From: JAMIFN01 sp964608575
GTDB lineage: Bacteria > Pseudomonadota > Gammaproteobacteria > Burkholderiales > Burkholderiaceae_C
Assembly: GCA_964608575.1 (NCBI GenBank)
Contig: CAZSPW010000004.1
Coordinates: 1-34,200, forward strand
Reading direction: 5' to 3'
DNA length: 34,200 nt
The notes under the pieces were generated by a model. The model did not search any database and was not told the origin of the DNA. It saw nothing but the letters and a program-made list of their open reading frames with translations. Position 1 is the first letter of the stretch. Each line of letters starts with the position of its first letter. The position numbers were made by a program, and so were the translations under genes. Shown here in pieces: positions 1-7,562 of this stretch.

Positions 1-35
1 AGTGACTGGAGTTCAGACGTGTGCTCTTCCGATCT
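1..35. other. Illumina TruSeq adapter contamination at contig end
   Basis: Bases 2-35 match the Illumina TruSeq read-2/index adapter exactly. On the minus strand the segment begins AGATCGGAAGAGC, the universal adapter start. It is fused directly to genomic sequence at base 36 and is not part of the organism's genome. Read in the recR frame it would add the well-known artefact peptide RSEEHTSELQS. Confidence 0.98.
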
Positions 36-173
36 CAACTCAGCTGCGCCTGAACGATCGTGTTGCAATAAGTGCCAAGCCATGCGGGCTGCAGATTTTT
101 GCCCTATGCCGGGCAGATGTTGCAGCGCGGTAATGAGGGGTTTTAAGGGTTCAACGCTAGGAGAGCTGGACAT
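36..173 (-). CDS. recR: Recombination mediator RecR, N-terminal 46 residues only (cut by adapter)
   Basis: RecR works with RecF and RecO to load RecA at single-strand gaps during recombinational repair. The minus strand from the ATG at 173 encodes 46 residues containing the RecR N-terminal helix-hairpin-helix, with LPGIGQKSAARMA at about residues 20-32 followed by HLLQHDR, as in E. coli RecR. The zinc finger and Toprim domain that make up the rest of the ~200-residue protein are missing, because the adapter replaces the sequence at base 36. An in-frame ATG lies 36 bases further upstream, but the start at 173 matches the family's usual N-terminus better. No strong Shine-Dalgarno sequence is visible. 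The truncation is an assembly artefact, not a natural pseudogene. The gene diverges from hpf. Confidence 0.88.
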
Positions 174-243
174 GGGTTTGACGGCGATACAAGCGCAACA
201 TTGTGGCATGAAAAAAATGGCAAAAAACGCTGGGTAAAACAGC

Positions 244-272
244 TTGTCAAAGTGATTTTTTTAGGTTATGGT
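244..272 (+). promoter_or_regulatory. Possible sigma-70 promoter for hpf
   Basis: A -35-like TTGTCA (244-249) and a -10-like TATGGT (267-272) are separated by exactly 17 bases, about 105 bases upstream of the hpf start in the recR/hpf divergent region. This is read from sequence only. The -10 is a weak match. Confidence 0.4.
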
Positions 273-376
273 TTGCAGCAAGAGTAACCCAAATGGCTTA
301 CTCCAAATTGCTCGTTTAGGGTCTGCCCTATGGGTCTGCCTTATTTGAGCTTCTTATGACAAGAAAGGAGTTTGGT

Positions 377-709
377 ATGAACTTGATCATCAGTGGCCAC
401 CATCTAGAAATTACTCCTGCTCTACGCAGTTATGTACAAGATAAGCTCGCTTCAATTGCGCGTCATTTTGACCATGCATTAGATATCAAGGTGCTGCTTA
501 GCATCGATACCCCAAAGGGCAAAGTTGGACAGCAAAAAGCAGAGTGCAGCATCCGCATGAAAGGCCAAGATCTGTTTGCCCAAAGTCAACACACAAATAT
601 GTATGCCGCTATCGATGAGCTGGTGTCTAAGCTAGATCGTTTGGTAGAAAAATACAAACAAAAACGCCAAGCCGGCCATGCTGTCCCCACGGGGCAGATG
701 CTAGCCTAA
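377..709 (+). CDS. hpf: Ribosome hibernation promoting factor, short HPF/RaiA family
   Basis: Short HPF proteins bind the 30S decoding centre in stationary phase and help form inactive 100S ribosome dimers or hold 70S ribosomes idle. The 110-residue product opens with MNLIISGHHLEITPALRSYV and has the length and beta-alpha-beta-beta-beta-alpha pattern of the S30AE domain, with the long C-terminal helix ending in a basic stretch (about residues 85-102). It lacks the extra C-terminal dimerisation domain of long HPF. The start at 377 is preferred over an in-frame ATG at 356 because AAGAAAGGAG (361-370) is an excellent ribosome binding site at the right distance. In many proteobacteria hpf follows rpoN. 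Here it stands alone between recR and bioA, with its own terminator. Confidence 0.93.
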   Translation: MNLIISGHHLEITPALRSYVQDKLASIARHFDHALDIKVLLSIDTPKGKVGQQKAECSIRMKGQDLFAQSQHTNMYAAIDELVSKLDRLVEKYKQKRQAGHAVPTGQMLA

Positions 710-736
710 AGCCTGAACCGAACTGATCACTTTTAT

Positions 737-763
737 AGCCGCCCTCAGGGCGGCTTTGTCTTT
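737..763 (+). terminator. Rho-independent terminator after hpf
   Basis: AGCCGCCC (737-744), a three-base loop and GGGCGGCT (748-755) form a perfect 8-bp GC-rich stem, followed by a T-rich tail. It lies 28 bases after the hpf stop codon. Confidence 0.85.
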
Positions 764-804
764 GTAAAAAGCACTCGTGCGAGGCGGCCGATAATCAGCT
801 ACTT

Positions 805-2190
805 ATGAATACGCTTATTGCCTCCGAATCCGTTTCTCTTTCTGCTCGCTCGTTAGCTGCCGTTTGGCACCCATGTACCCAAATGCATTTGGCTCAGGAT
901 CAGCCGCCATTGGCTATAGCGAAAGGGCAGGGCGCATGGTTGTATGGGGAAGACGGTAAGGCGTATTTTGATGCTATTAGCAGTTGGTGGGTTAATTTAT
1001 TAGGGCATGCACATAAAGGCATAGCTGAGGGAATTACGCGGCAACTAGCGCTGCTGCCTCATGTTATGTTAGCCGGCTGTACGCATGAGCCAGCTGTAGT
1101 CTTGGCCGAGCGTCTCGCGGCACGCACCCACGGTCATTTGGGTCATGCGTTTTACGGCAGTGATGGCGCAAGCGCGGTAGAAGTCGCGCTGAAAATGTCT
1201 TTTCATTATTGGCGTAATTTGGGGCAAGGTCAAAAACGCCGTTTTATTTGCTTAGCTGGTAGTTATCACGGCGAAACCTTAGGTGCTTTGGGGGTCACGG
1301 ATGTAGCGATTTTTCGCAGCACATATAGTGACTTGATTCAACAAGCGATTGTCATACCTAGCCCGGCGTGTGCAGACTTACGACATCAAGACGCGCATTT
1401 GCAGACAGCACTAACTGAGTTAGAGCGGGTATTGCAAAAGCAAGCCACAGAAATATCGGCTTTGATCCTGGAGCCCTTGGTGCAAGCTGCCGGCGGTATG
1501 AATATGTATCCGCCTGCTTACCTCTCTCGTGCCAGACAATTGTGTACCCAATATGGGGTGCATTTGATTGCAGACGAGATTGCGGTTGGGTGTGGGCGCA
1601 CAGGGCGCTTTTTTGCCTGGGAACACAGTCTGCTAGAAGATGCACAAGCATGCGATTGGCCAGACTTCATTACTTTGAGCAAAGGCATTACTGGGGGCAC
1701 ATTGCCTTTGTCTGTCGTGCTGTGTCAGCATGCTGTCTATCGAGCTTTTTTAAGCGAAGATATTGCGCGCGGTTTTTTGCATTCGCATTCTTATACTGGT
1801 AATCCTTTGGCCTGCGCGGCTGCAATTGCGACTTTAGATGCGCTGGAAGGCGGTGTGTTAGAGACTTTGCCTGAGCAAGAGCAACACCTGTCTGTAGCGA
1901 TGCAAGGTTTACGGGAAGATGCGCGTATTGAGAATTATCGCCAAATAGGCTGCATTGCCGCTTGTGATTTAAAACAGGAATATGCCAGCGCTACATTCAG
2001 TGCCCAAATGCATTTAGCGGGGCGTGCGCACGGGCTCCTGATTCGTCCTATAGGGCGCAGTATTTATGTGATGCCACCTTTTGTACTAAATGCGCAGTTG
2101 GCTACAGATTTGCAAGTGGCCTTAGTCCGTGCCTTAGATCAAGCCCTGCATGCGCCAGTGCAATTGGTGGCCAAAACGGTGGCGATTTAG
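805..2190 (+). CDS. bioA: Adenosylmethionine-8-amino-7-oxononanoate aminotransferase (DAPA synthase)
   Basis: BioA is the PLP enzyme that uses S-adenosylmethionine as amino donor to convert KAPA to DAPA in biotin synthesis. The 461-residue product has the BioA signature WHPCTQM at residues 21-27, ISSWWVNLLGHAH near residue 53, the PLP-binding Asp in LIADEIAVGCGRTGRFF (Asp257) and the Schiff-base lysine in LSKGITGG (Lys293). The WHPCTQM and SSWW motifs separate it from other class-III aminotransferases. Length is slightly above the E. coli enzyme (429). It is the only biotin gene in the window: bioF, bioD and bioB are not adjacent. The next gene starts 61 bases downstream on the same strand, so read-through is possible. 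No BirA operator was recognised. Confidence 0.95.
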   Translation: MNTLIASESVSLSARSLAAVWHPCTQMHLAQDQPPLAIAKGQGAWLYGEDGKAYFDAISSWWVNLLGHAHKGIAEGITRQLALLPHVMLAGCTHEPAVVLAERLAARTHGHLGHAFYGSDGASAVEVALKMSFHYWRNLGQGQKRRFICLAGSYHGETLGALGVTDVAIFRSTYSDLIQQAIVIPSPACADLRHQDAHLQTALTELERVLQKQATEISALILEPLVQAAGGMNMYPPAYLSRARQLCTQYGVHLIADEIAVGCGRTGRFFAWEHSLLEDAQACDWPDFITLSKGITGGTLPLSVVLCQHAVYRAFLSEDIARGFLHSHSYTGNPLACAAAIATLDALEGGVLETLPEQEQHLSVAMQGLREDARIENYRQIGCIAACDLKQEYASATFSAQMHLAGRAHGLLIRPIGRSIYVMPPFVLNAQLATDLQVALVRALDQALHAPVQLVAKTVAI

Positions 2191-2251
2191 GCACTGAAAA
2201 TGCGAAGCTTTTGTTAAACTGAGAGCAAGACTATTTAGAAAAGGCTACCTT

Positions 2252-3019
2252 ATGGCAATAGAGCTTTATAACAAAAACGGACATGTTTGCTTGATGGTTT
2301 CGCATTTAGGCGAAGAAGACGGTGAGGCCGTACAAGCCAATCAATTTTTGATTGTGCATGGCAATACTGGCGCCTTGATTGATCCAGGTGGCAATACTTC
2401 GTATAACGAGTTATTGTTGACCATAGGGCGTTACTTTCCTGTGCAAAATCTGAGTGAGATTTTGGCCTCGCATGCCGATCCTGACATCATCGCTTCGCTC
2501 GATCGTTGGATGACCAGTACCCAGGCTAACTTGTATATCTCTAAATTGTGGGTGCGCTTTGCACCACATTTTTGCAAGCCGGGTAAAACCGCAGGGCGCA
2601 TCATGGGTATCCCTGACGCGGGTATGAAAATTCCTTTGGGTGAAACCCATTTGCTTGCTTTACCTGCGCACTTTATGCATTCAGAAGGCAATTTCCAATT
2701 TTGGGATCCAGTTAGCCGTATTTTGTTTAGTGGCGATTTGGGTGCATCTTTGGTCAGTGGTGCAGAGGCGGCTGTGCCTGTTACTTCTTTGAAAGATCAC
2801 ATCCCTAAGATGGAGGCCTTCCACCGCCGCTATATGGTTTCTTCGCGTATTTTGCATTTCTGGGCAGAAATGGCGCGTCAGTTACCGATTGCCATGATCG
2901 TGCCGCAACATGGGCGCCCGATGAAGGGCGCAGCCGTAGCTGAATTTATCGATTGGATTGACGGGCTAGAGTGTGGCGTGGATCATTTCACACAAGACAA
3001 TTACCGTATTCCTGCTTAA
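2252..3019 (+). CDS. Metallo-beta-lactamase-fold protein of the oxygen-diiron (flavodiiron-like) type, stand-alone
   Basis: The 255-residue product matches the metal-binding domain of flavodiiron/ODP proteins, without a flavodoxin domain. Candidate metal ligands occur in the expected order: His74, Asp76 and Asp78 in SHADPD, His140 (with His143 close by) in PAHFMHSEGNFQFWD, Asp162 in FSGDLG and His220 in VPQHGRP. Canonical flavodiiron proteins have H-x-E-x-D-H in the first motif. Here Glu is replaced by Asp and the final His by Ile, so metal content and activity may differ. Stand-alone ODP domains are associated with redox or oxygen sensing and sometimes with chemotaxis or signalling, but the partner is unknown here. 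A weak AAGG site precedes the ATG at 2252. The patatin gene starts 6 bases after the stop codon, suggesting co-transcription. Confidence 0.85.
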   Translation: MAIELYNKNGHVCLMVSHLGEEDGEAVQANQFLIVHGNTGALIDPGGNTSYNELLLTIGRYFPVQNLSEILASHADPDIIASLDRWMTSTQANLYISKLWVRFAPHFCKPGKTAGRIMGIPDAGMKIPLGETHLLALPAHFMHSEGNFQFWDPVSRILFSGDLGASLVSGAEAAVPVTSLKDHIPKMEAFHRRYMVSSRILHFWAEMARQLPIAMIVPQHGRPMKGAAVAEFIDWIDGLECGVDHFTQDNYRIPA

Positions 3020-3025
3020 AAAACG

Positions 3026-4432
3026 ATGCTCAACCGCCTGCCTTTGCGCTTTAGCACTAGCCTTGCTGCTGCAGTTGTACTTTTGGCTGGCTGCAGTGCT
3101 ACGCCTGTGGTCATGAACCCACCTTTGGGTGCTAGTAACCATGTGGATGTGGAGCGAATCAATCGCCTACCAAACCGGAAATCGGCCAATTCGCCCAATC
3201 GCACAACGATTGTGCTGGCCTTTTCTGGTGGGGGCACGCGCGCTGCAGCCTTGTCCTATGGGGTACTTAAAGGTTTGCGCGATGTACCGCTGCCTGGGCA
3301 AGCGGGGAGGCGCTTACTGGATGAGGTAGATGCCATCAGTGCAGTTTCGGGTGGGAGCTTTACTGCAGCTTATTACGCCCTGAAGGGCGATCAAATTTTT
3401 CAGGATTACGAAAAGAAATTCCTCAAAGCTGATATCGAGAAAGAGCTGAAAGACAATATTTTCAGCTTAGGGCATTTATTCTCTCGCCAGTCGCGCTCGC
3501 AAAAGGCGATGGCTGTTTATGACAAGCATTTGTTTGGTGGCGCACGATTTGCCGATTTAACGCGGCCAAATTCGCCAGTCTTGATCATTAACGCTTCTGA
3601 TTTAGGTCAAGGCGCGCGCTTTTCTTACACCCAAGAGTATTTTGACTTGCTGTGCTCGGACCTGAGTGCCGTGCCCATTTCTCAGGCCGTAACAGCATCT
3701 TCGGCGGTGCCCTTGGTGTTTAGCCCTGTCTTATTAAAAAACTACCAAGGTTGCGAGACCCAAACCGCGAAGTCCATTAACCGTTTAGTGGCTAAAGAAA
3801 ATTTGCCTGCCCCAATGGCGCATAACCTGGCCATTTTGCAACGCTACGGTGGGCACGAACGCGCACATTACCTGCATCTGATCGATGGCGGCGTTACCGA
3901 TAATTTGGGCTTGCGTGCACTTTATGATTTGATTGCTGCCCATGGCGGGCCGTCTGTATTTTGGCGACGCTTAGAGCGCCCAGCGCCGCGGCGTTTTGTG
4001 ATTGTTTCGGTCGATGGAATGCGCTCTAGTGATTTGCAGATCGATGCAAGCCCAGAGGCACCATCGATTTTGCATACGGTGCAAGCGGTGACCGATATGC
4101 AAATGGATCGCTATAGCGCAGATACCCTGAATATGGTGAGTGAGAGTGCTAAATCTTGGGTGCAGCTATGGTCGCAGCCAGGTGCACCAGTTGAGTTGTA
4201 CTTCTTGCACCTGCATTTTAGGCAGCTGCAAGACCCGCGTTTGCGTGACGCTTTGTACCTGATTCCCACTGCTTTGACTTTGCCAGCAAATCAAGTGGAT
4301 GAGCTGATCAATACGGGCGAGCAACTTTTGCGCAGCAATCCAGAATTCAAACGCTTGCTAACAGACTTGGGCGCTAGCCCAGCAGAGTTACAGGCCGCTA
4401 GCCTGCCGGCTATGGGCGGTGCTGCGCGGTAA
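3026..4432 (+). CDS. Patatin-like phospholipase family lipoprotein
   Basis: Patatin-like proteins are Ser-Asp acyl hydrolases acting on phospholipids or other lipids. The 468-residue product begins with a lipoprotein signal peptide: a hydrophobic stretch to residue 21, lipobox LLAGC, and Cys23 as the lipidation site. This places it in the envelope, probably anchored at a membrane facing the periplasm. The oxyanion-hole loop is SGGGTRAA (about 67-74). The nucleophile region is SAVSGGSF (Ser108), the variant of G-x-S-x-G common in this bacterial subfamily. The catalytic Asp is in IDGGVTDN (Asp287). It follows the ODP-type gene by 6 bases and has only a weak ribosome binding site, which suggests translational coupling. 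It converges on the 4443-5528 gene with only 10 bases between stop codons. The substrate is not predictable from sequence. Confidence 0.88.
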   Translation: MLNRLPLRFSTSLAAAVVLLAGCSATPVVMNPPLGASNHVDVERINRLPNRKSANSPNRTTIVLAFSGGGTRAAALSYGVLKGLRDVPLPGQAGRRLLDEVDAISAVSGGSFTAAYYALKGDQIFQDYEKKFLKADIEKELKDNIFSLGHLFSRQSRSQKAMAVYDKHLFGGARFADLTRPNSPVLIINASDLGQGARFSYTQEYFDLLCSDLSAVPISQAVTASSAVPLVFSPVLLKNYQGCETQTAKSINRLVAKENLPAPMAHNLAILQRYGGHERAHYLHLIDGGVTDNLGLRALYDLIAAHGGPSVFWRRLERPAPRRFVIVSVDGMRSSDLQIDASPEAPSILHTVQAVTDMQMDRYSADTLNMVSESAKSWVQLWSQPGAPVELYFLHLHFRQLQDPRLRDALYLIPTALTLPANQVDELINTGEQLLRSNPEFKRLLTDLGASPAELQAASLPAMGGAAR

Positions 4433-4442
4433 ATTCCAGCGC

Positions 4443-5528
4443 CTAAAATTTAGGCAATTCGCCGTATTGTGTTCCACTCAAATCGATATTGCCATCGTTG
4501 TAGTGCTCTTCCAATTGGCCATCTAAGGCCTTGCCGCTAATGAAAATACTGGCTGGCCCATCCTGTTCTTGGATGGGTGCGGTATGGGCTGCAGGCAAGG
4601 CAACGCTTGCTTGTTGCAGGGCACGCTGGAAGGCTGCCAATTCATCTTCATCAGCCTGGCCAGGGTGATTTTGCATCTGTGTTTCTGCAAAAAATGCAGT
4701 TTGCCCTGCCTCCTCTGTGGCCAAACGCGAAGCGGCGATCATTTGCGTAGCTGCAAAAGTGGTGTTGTCTGCGGCGTTGGCTAGTGGCGTAGCCCCTGCA
4801 GCCGTGTTGGCTTGTTGTTCTGCCGCGCGCTCTTGTGCTTTGGCGCGGTTTTTGGCGCGCAATTCAGCCAAAGCGGTAGAAATGGCATCAGCAGCGCTGT
4901 GTTCAGACTTGCGTTCGGTGGTGGCAACTTCCGCAGTTTGGCTGCCGCTGGTCTGGTTTTCCTTGGGCGCGCCTGTATCGTTCCCCATACCAATGTGGGC
5001 GCTCAGGCCACCGGGTTGGGTGTCACCTGATGATAGGCGGATGGTGGCCGCCTGCCCTGGTACAAAGTGGCGCCAGTACACAGCTTGCACCACCACTTGC
5101 ATACGAGCCATGGCGGTATCTGCGATTAGCTTTTCGACTTCTAACAAGCGCTCGGCCGGCTCTGATTGCGCCAGCTCCATAGACAAATCGAGTAGTACTA
5201 AAAAGTGCCGACCTTTTTGGTCTATCGAGAGTACTTTGAACTTATAGGCCGAAGACAAAATGCCTGAACGCAGCATAACTTCGCGCACGATGCCAAACAA
5301 GGCTTCGCGGCGCCCCATGCGATCGACCTTGCGCTGCTCACGGCGCTGCTGCATGGCTCGGCTTGAGGCCTCTTCTAGTGCGGCTTTGGAATGCCCTAAC
5401 TGTTGCGTCAAGTCTGGCAAAACAGAATCTTGGGCGTCGTGCGAATGTGACGCGGGCTTGCGCGCAGTCGATTTGGACGAAGCTCGCGCTTTGTGTTTTT
5501 TGTCCTTACCTAGTAGCCAGCCAAACAT
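4443..5528 (-). CDS. Unrecognised protein, 361 residues, basic N-terminus and Ala/Gln-rich C-terminal half
   Basis: I do not recognise this protein. The N-terminus (about 1-35) is Lys/Ser-rich after MFGWLLGK. Residues ~70-165 look folded and conserved (GRREALFGIVREVML, then SAYKFKVLSIDQKGRHFLVLLDL, later VYWRHFVPGQAATIRL). From about residue 165 the sequence becomes low-complexity, rich in Ala, Gln, Thr and Glu, and ends SGTQYGELPKF. There is no signal peptide and no membrane helix. The ATG at 5528 is preferred over a TTG 18 bases upstream, because GGAAAG lies about 10 bases before the ATG. It is divergent from acpS and convergent with the patatin gene. Layout resembles conserved hypothetical proteins of Comamonadaceae. 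Function unknown. Confidence 0.7.
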   Translation of the reverse strand: MFGWLLGKDKKHKARASSKSTARKPASHSHDAQDSVLPDLTQQLGHSKAALEEASSRAMQQRREQRKVDRMGRREALFGIVREVMLRSGILSSAYKFKVLSIDQKGRHFLVLLDLSMELAQSEPAERLLEVEKLIADTAMARMQVVVQAVYWRHFVPGQAATIRLSSGDTQPGGLSAHIGMGNDTGAPKENQTSGSQTAEVATTERKSEHSAADAISTALAELRAKNRAKAQERAAEQQANTAAGATPLANAADNTTFAATQMIAASRLATEEAGQTAFFAETQMQNHPGQADEDELAAFQRALQQASVALPAAHTAPIQEQDGPASIFISGKALDGQLEEHYNDGNIDLSGTQYGELPKF

Positions 5529-5780
5529 AGCAATGCAACTTTCCAAAAATAGCTTGTTGTCATGCGCTCCAAGCTTTAGTGAGCGTATCGTGTTGGTGTT
5601 TTCTTGCCTATGCTTTGTGCACCATCAGAAACAAAAAAACACCAAACAAAAAAGTGCGGCAGCGTGCGCATCCTCAGGCTTGTAACAACCCTTATATCTT
5701 GCTACACGCGCATGACTCTTGAGCAAAATGCGTACCAGCTGCTGTTCTTTGGCCCTGGTGCTCGGGCACAATGCGCGCTT
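5529..5780. promoter_or_regulatory. Divergent intergenic region before the 361-aa gene and acpS
   Basis: This 252-base region separates two divergent genes and must hold both promoters. A weak plus-strand candidate is TTGTAA (5680-5685), 17 bases, then TACACG (5703-5708), upstream of acpS. An A-rich tract lies at about 5632-5653. An open frame extends upstream of acpS through this region, but it has no family resemblance and is treated as non-coding. Confidence 0.35.
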
Positions 5781-6215
5781 ATGCATATCGATTCGCCCGA
5801 TTTCCCCCTGCTGCGCGCGCGTATTTTTGGCGTAGGGGTGGATTTGTGTCAAGTTGAGCGCCTGCAAGCAGCTTATATGCGCCAAGGTGAGCGTTTGCTA
5901 TTGCGGCTACTCACACCCGCCGAGCAGCATGTTTTCCATATGCGCTGGGGTGAGCGCCCCGCCCGAGGGCTGCACTATTTGGCCAGTCGTTTTGCGGCGA
6001 AGGAGGCCTTGGCCAAAGCTCTGGGCACAGGTATTCGCCGCGCTATGGGTTTTCAGGCTGCTAGCATTTTGTCTGACGAATTGGGCAAACCTTGCGTACA
6101 CACGCATGGCGAACTGACAAAAATGTTCGCATCACAAGGTTTGCGTGCCCATATCAGCTTGAGCGACGATAAGGGTTTTGTTATTGCGTATTGCTTAGTT
6201 GAGCAAATAGGCTGA
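5781..6215 (+). CDS. acpS: Holo-[acyl-carrier-protein] synthase
   Basis: AcpS transfers 4'-phosphopantetheine from CoA to apo-ACP and is needed for fatty acid synthesis. The family's two metal/CoA motifs are present: GVGVDLCQVERL (Asp21) near the N-terminus and SRFAAKEALAKALGTG (Glu75). SLSDDKGFVIAYCL, the usual C-terminal strand pair, lies near the end. Starting at the ATG at 5781 gives 144 residues, close to the usual ~126. Longer in-frame starts at 5604 and 5712 would add sequence unlike the family. In many Burkholderiales acpS follows pdxJ. Here it stands alone and converges on the nitroreductase gene, with a dispersed repeat copy between them. Confidence 0.92.
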   Translation: MHIDSPDFPLLRARIFGVGVDLCQVERLQAAYMRQGERLLLRLLTPAEQHVFHMRWGERPARGLHYLASRFAAKEALAKALGTGIRRAMGFQAASILSDELGKPCVHTHGELTKMFASQGLRAHISLSDDKGFVIAYCLVEQIG

Positions 6216-6227
6216 TATTTACATGCC

Positions 6228-6274
6228 TTTTAGGGGTTTTAGGCCGCCAAAATTGCCTGAGCAGCTCATTTTTT
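6228..6274 (+). repeat. Dispersed intergenic repeat, copy 1
   Basis: The core TGCCTGAGCAGCT (6254-6266) is preceded by TTTAGGCCGCCAAAAT and followed by CATTTTTT. It fills most of the gap between the convergent acpS and nitroreductase genes. The other five copies are listed separately. Confidence 0.8.
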
Positions 6275-6279
6275 AATAG

Positions 6280-6933
6280 CTAAAGCCAAGTTAGTACTTG
6301 CTCTTGAGTTAGGCGTGATTTTGGCAGTGCGGCATTGAAATCCTCGCTGCTGCGCCAGCCCACGGCAGCGCCTACTACGCTGCGCAAGCCCAGGGCGGGC
6401 AAGCCTAAAGTTGCGTCCATCACTTGCGGGTCAAAGCCTTCAATTGGGCAGGCGTCCAGCCCCATAGCCGCAGCGCCCAGCAGCAATTGGCCCAGTGCAA
6501 TATAGCTTTGGTGCGCCAGCCATTCGGGTAGATCGCCTTTTTCGCGGTGCAAATCGGTGAAAAAATGGCAGGCAGCGCGGCGCTGGGCTTGCGCTTGGGC
6601 AGTGGTAAAACGGCCATCGGCGGCTTCTTGCGCTAATACGGCATCGATATGTGCTGCAGATAAATCGGTTTTGGCGCAAAACACCACAGCCAGCGCCGCA
6701 TCACGCACTTTCTTGGCGTTGTAGGCGTAAGGCTCACCCGCCATGCCGAGAGCGATTTTTTCTTTGGCCTCGGCACTGCTGGCCAAGAAAAAATGCCAAG
6801 GCTGCGAATTGATGGAAGACGGCGCCCAGTAAAGCAAGTCTTGCAATTGCTGCAATTGCGCCGCGCTTAATTGGCGCGTGGGGTCAAAGGCTTTGCAACT
6901 GTGGCGTTTTTGGGCGATTTGGGCGATATCCAT
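6280..6933 (-). CDS. nfsB: NfsB-like oxygen-insensitive NAD(P)H nitroreductase / dihydropteridine reductase family
   Basis: These FMN homodimers reduce nitroaromatics, quinones and related acceptors by two-electron transfer from NAD(P)H. The 217-residue product has the family length and layout. The N-terminus, IAQKRHSCKAFDPTRQLS, carries the FMN-phosphate-binding Arg/Ser region. APSSINSQPWHFF (about 37-49) is the classic second FMN motif, and LGLDACPIEGFDPQVMD (about 159-175) is the C-terminal flavin-contacting loop typical of NfsB. Its ATG at 6933 is 6 bases from the trmL stop codon at 6940, so the two genes are probably co-transcribed in the order trmL-nfsB. The physiological substrate is not evident. 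Confidence 0.9.
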   Translation of the reverse strand: MDIAQIAQKRHSCKAFDPTRQLSAAQLQQLQDLLYWAPSSINSQPWHFFLASSAEAKEKIALGMAGEPYAYNAKKVRDAALAVVFCAKTDLSAAHIDAVLAQEAADGRFTTAQAQAQRRAACHFFTDLHREKGDLPEWLAHQSYIALGQLLLGAAAMGLDACPIEGFDPQVMDATLGLPALGLRSVVGAAVGWRSSEDFNAALPKSRLTQEQVLTWL

Positions 6934-6939
6934 ACAAAC

Positions 6940-7422
6940 TTAAGCAGAAAAAGGCAGTGCACCTGCAAAATCGTTTTGCCGCCAAGCTTCATACACGGCA
7001 ATGGCGACACTATTTGATAAATTCAGGCTGCGTTGGTCGGGGCACATGGGCAGGCGCACTAGCTGCGCAGGCGGCAGGCTGGCGCGTATGGCAGGTGGCA
7101 AACCTGCTGTTTCTGCGCCAAAAACCAAATAATCCCCAGCTTGATAAGCTGGCGCAAAACTGCTGCCCTGGCCTTTGGTGGTGAAGGCAAATAGGCGCTG
7201 CAAATCGGGCGCTTGCGTATCTAAAAACGCTTGCCAATCGCGATGGCGTTGCACACTGGCGTATTCCAAATAATCCAGCCCTGCGCGGCGCATTTGCTTG
7301 TCTTCCATATTGAAGCCCAGGGGCTCAATCAGGTGCAATTTGCAGCCCGTATTGGCACACAGGCGGATGATATTGCCCGTGTTGGGCGGGATTTCGGGGT
7401 GGACGAGAACGATGTTGAACAT
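6940..7422 (-). CDS. trmL: tRNA (cytidine(34)-2'-O)-methyltransferase
   Basis: TrmL is a SPOUT methyltransferase that 2'-O-methylates the wobble base C34 or cmnm5U34 of tRNA-Leu isoacceptors using SAM. The product is 160 residues from the ATG at 7422 (E. coli 157). It begins MFNIVLVHPEIPPNTGNIIRLCANTGCKL. The trefoil-knot SAM-binding C-terminus reads LPMCPDQRSLNLSNSVAIAVYEAW. A longer open frame begins at 7542, but the added 40 residues are unlike the family. It is divergent from the MFS/PlsC gene and precedes nfsB by 6 bases. Confidence 0.94.
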   Translation of the reverse strand: MFNIVLVHPEIPPNTGNIIRLCANTGCKLHLIEPLGFNMEDKQMRRAGLDYLEYASVQRHRDWQAFLDTQAPDLQRLFAFTTKGQGSSFAPAYQAGDYLVFGAETAGLPPAIRASLPPAQLVRLPMCPDQRSLNLSNSVAIAVYEAWRQNDFAGALPFSA

Positions 7423-7562
7423 AAGCGGCGCTAAGTGTAATGCGCTAATGCACTCATGCTTTGCGGCCTTGTATGTCAGGCTTAGTACGGTGGCGCTACA
7501 CTGCCTGCCCATCTGATTGGCCTTTACATTTGCCGCCCTCATTCTGCCCTCACTTTGCTTTT

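Noticed and set aside
19..237. Plus-strand open frame of 72 codons at the left end
   Set aside because: It starts inside the adapter and runs antisense to recR, with no family resemblance.
295..313. Possible sigma-54 promoter (TGGC ... TTGC) upstream of hpf
   Set aside because: The GG and GC elements are 13 bases apart rather than the required 10.
4717..5247. 176-codon plus-strand open frame opposite the unrecognised 361-residue protein
   Set aside because: The minus-strand gene has a proper ribosome binding site and a plausible folded core. The plus-strand frame is Cys/Ser/Ala-rich and looks like a mirror of the low-complexity tail.
5604..5780. Longer acpS starting at 5604 or 5712
   Set aside because: It would add up to 59 residues not found in the family. 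The start at 5781 gives the normal length.
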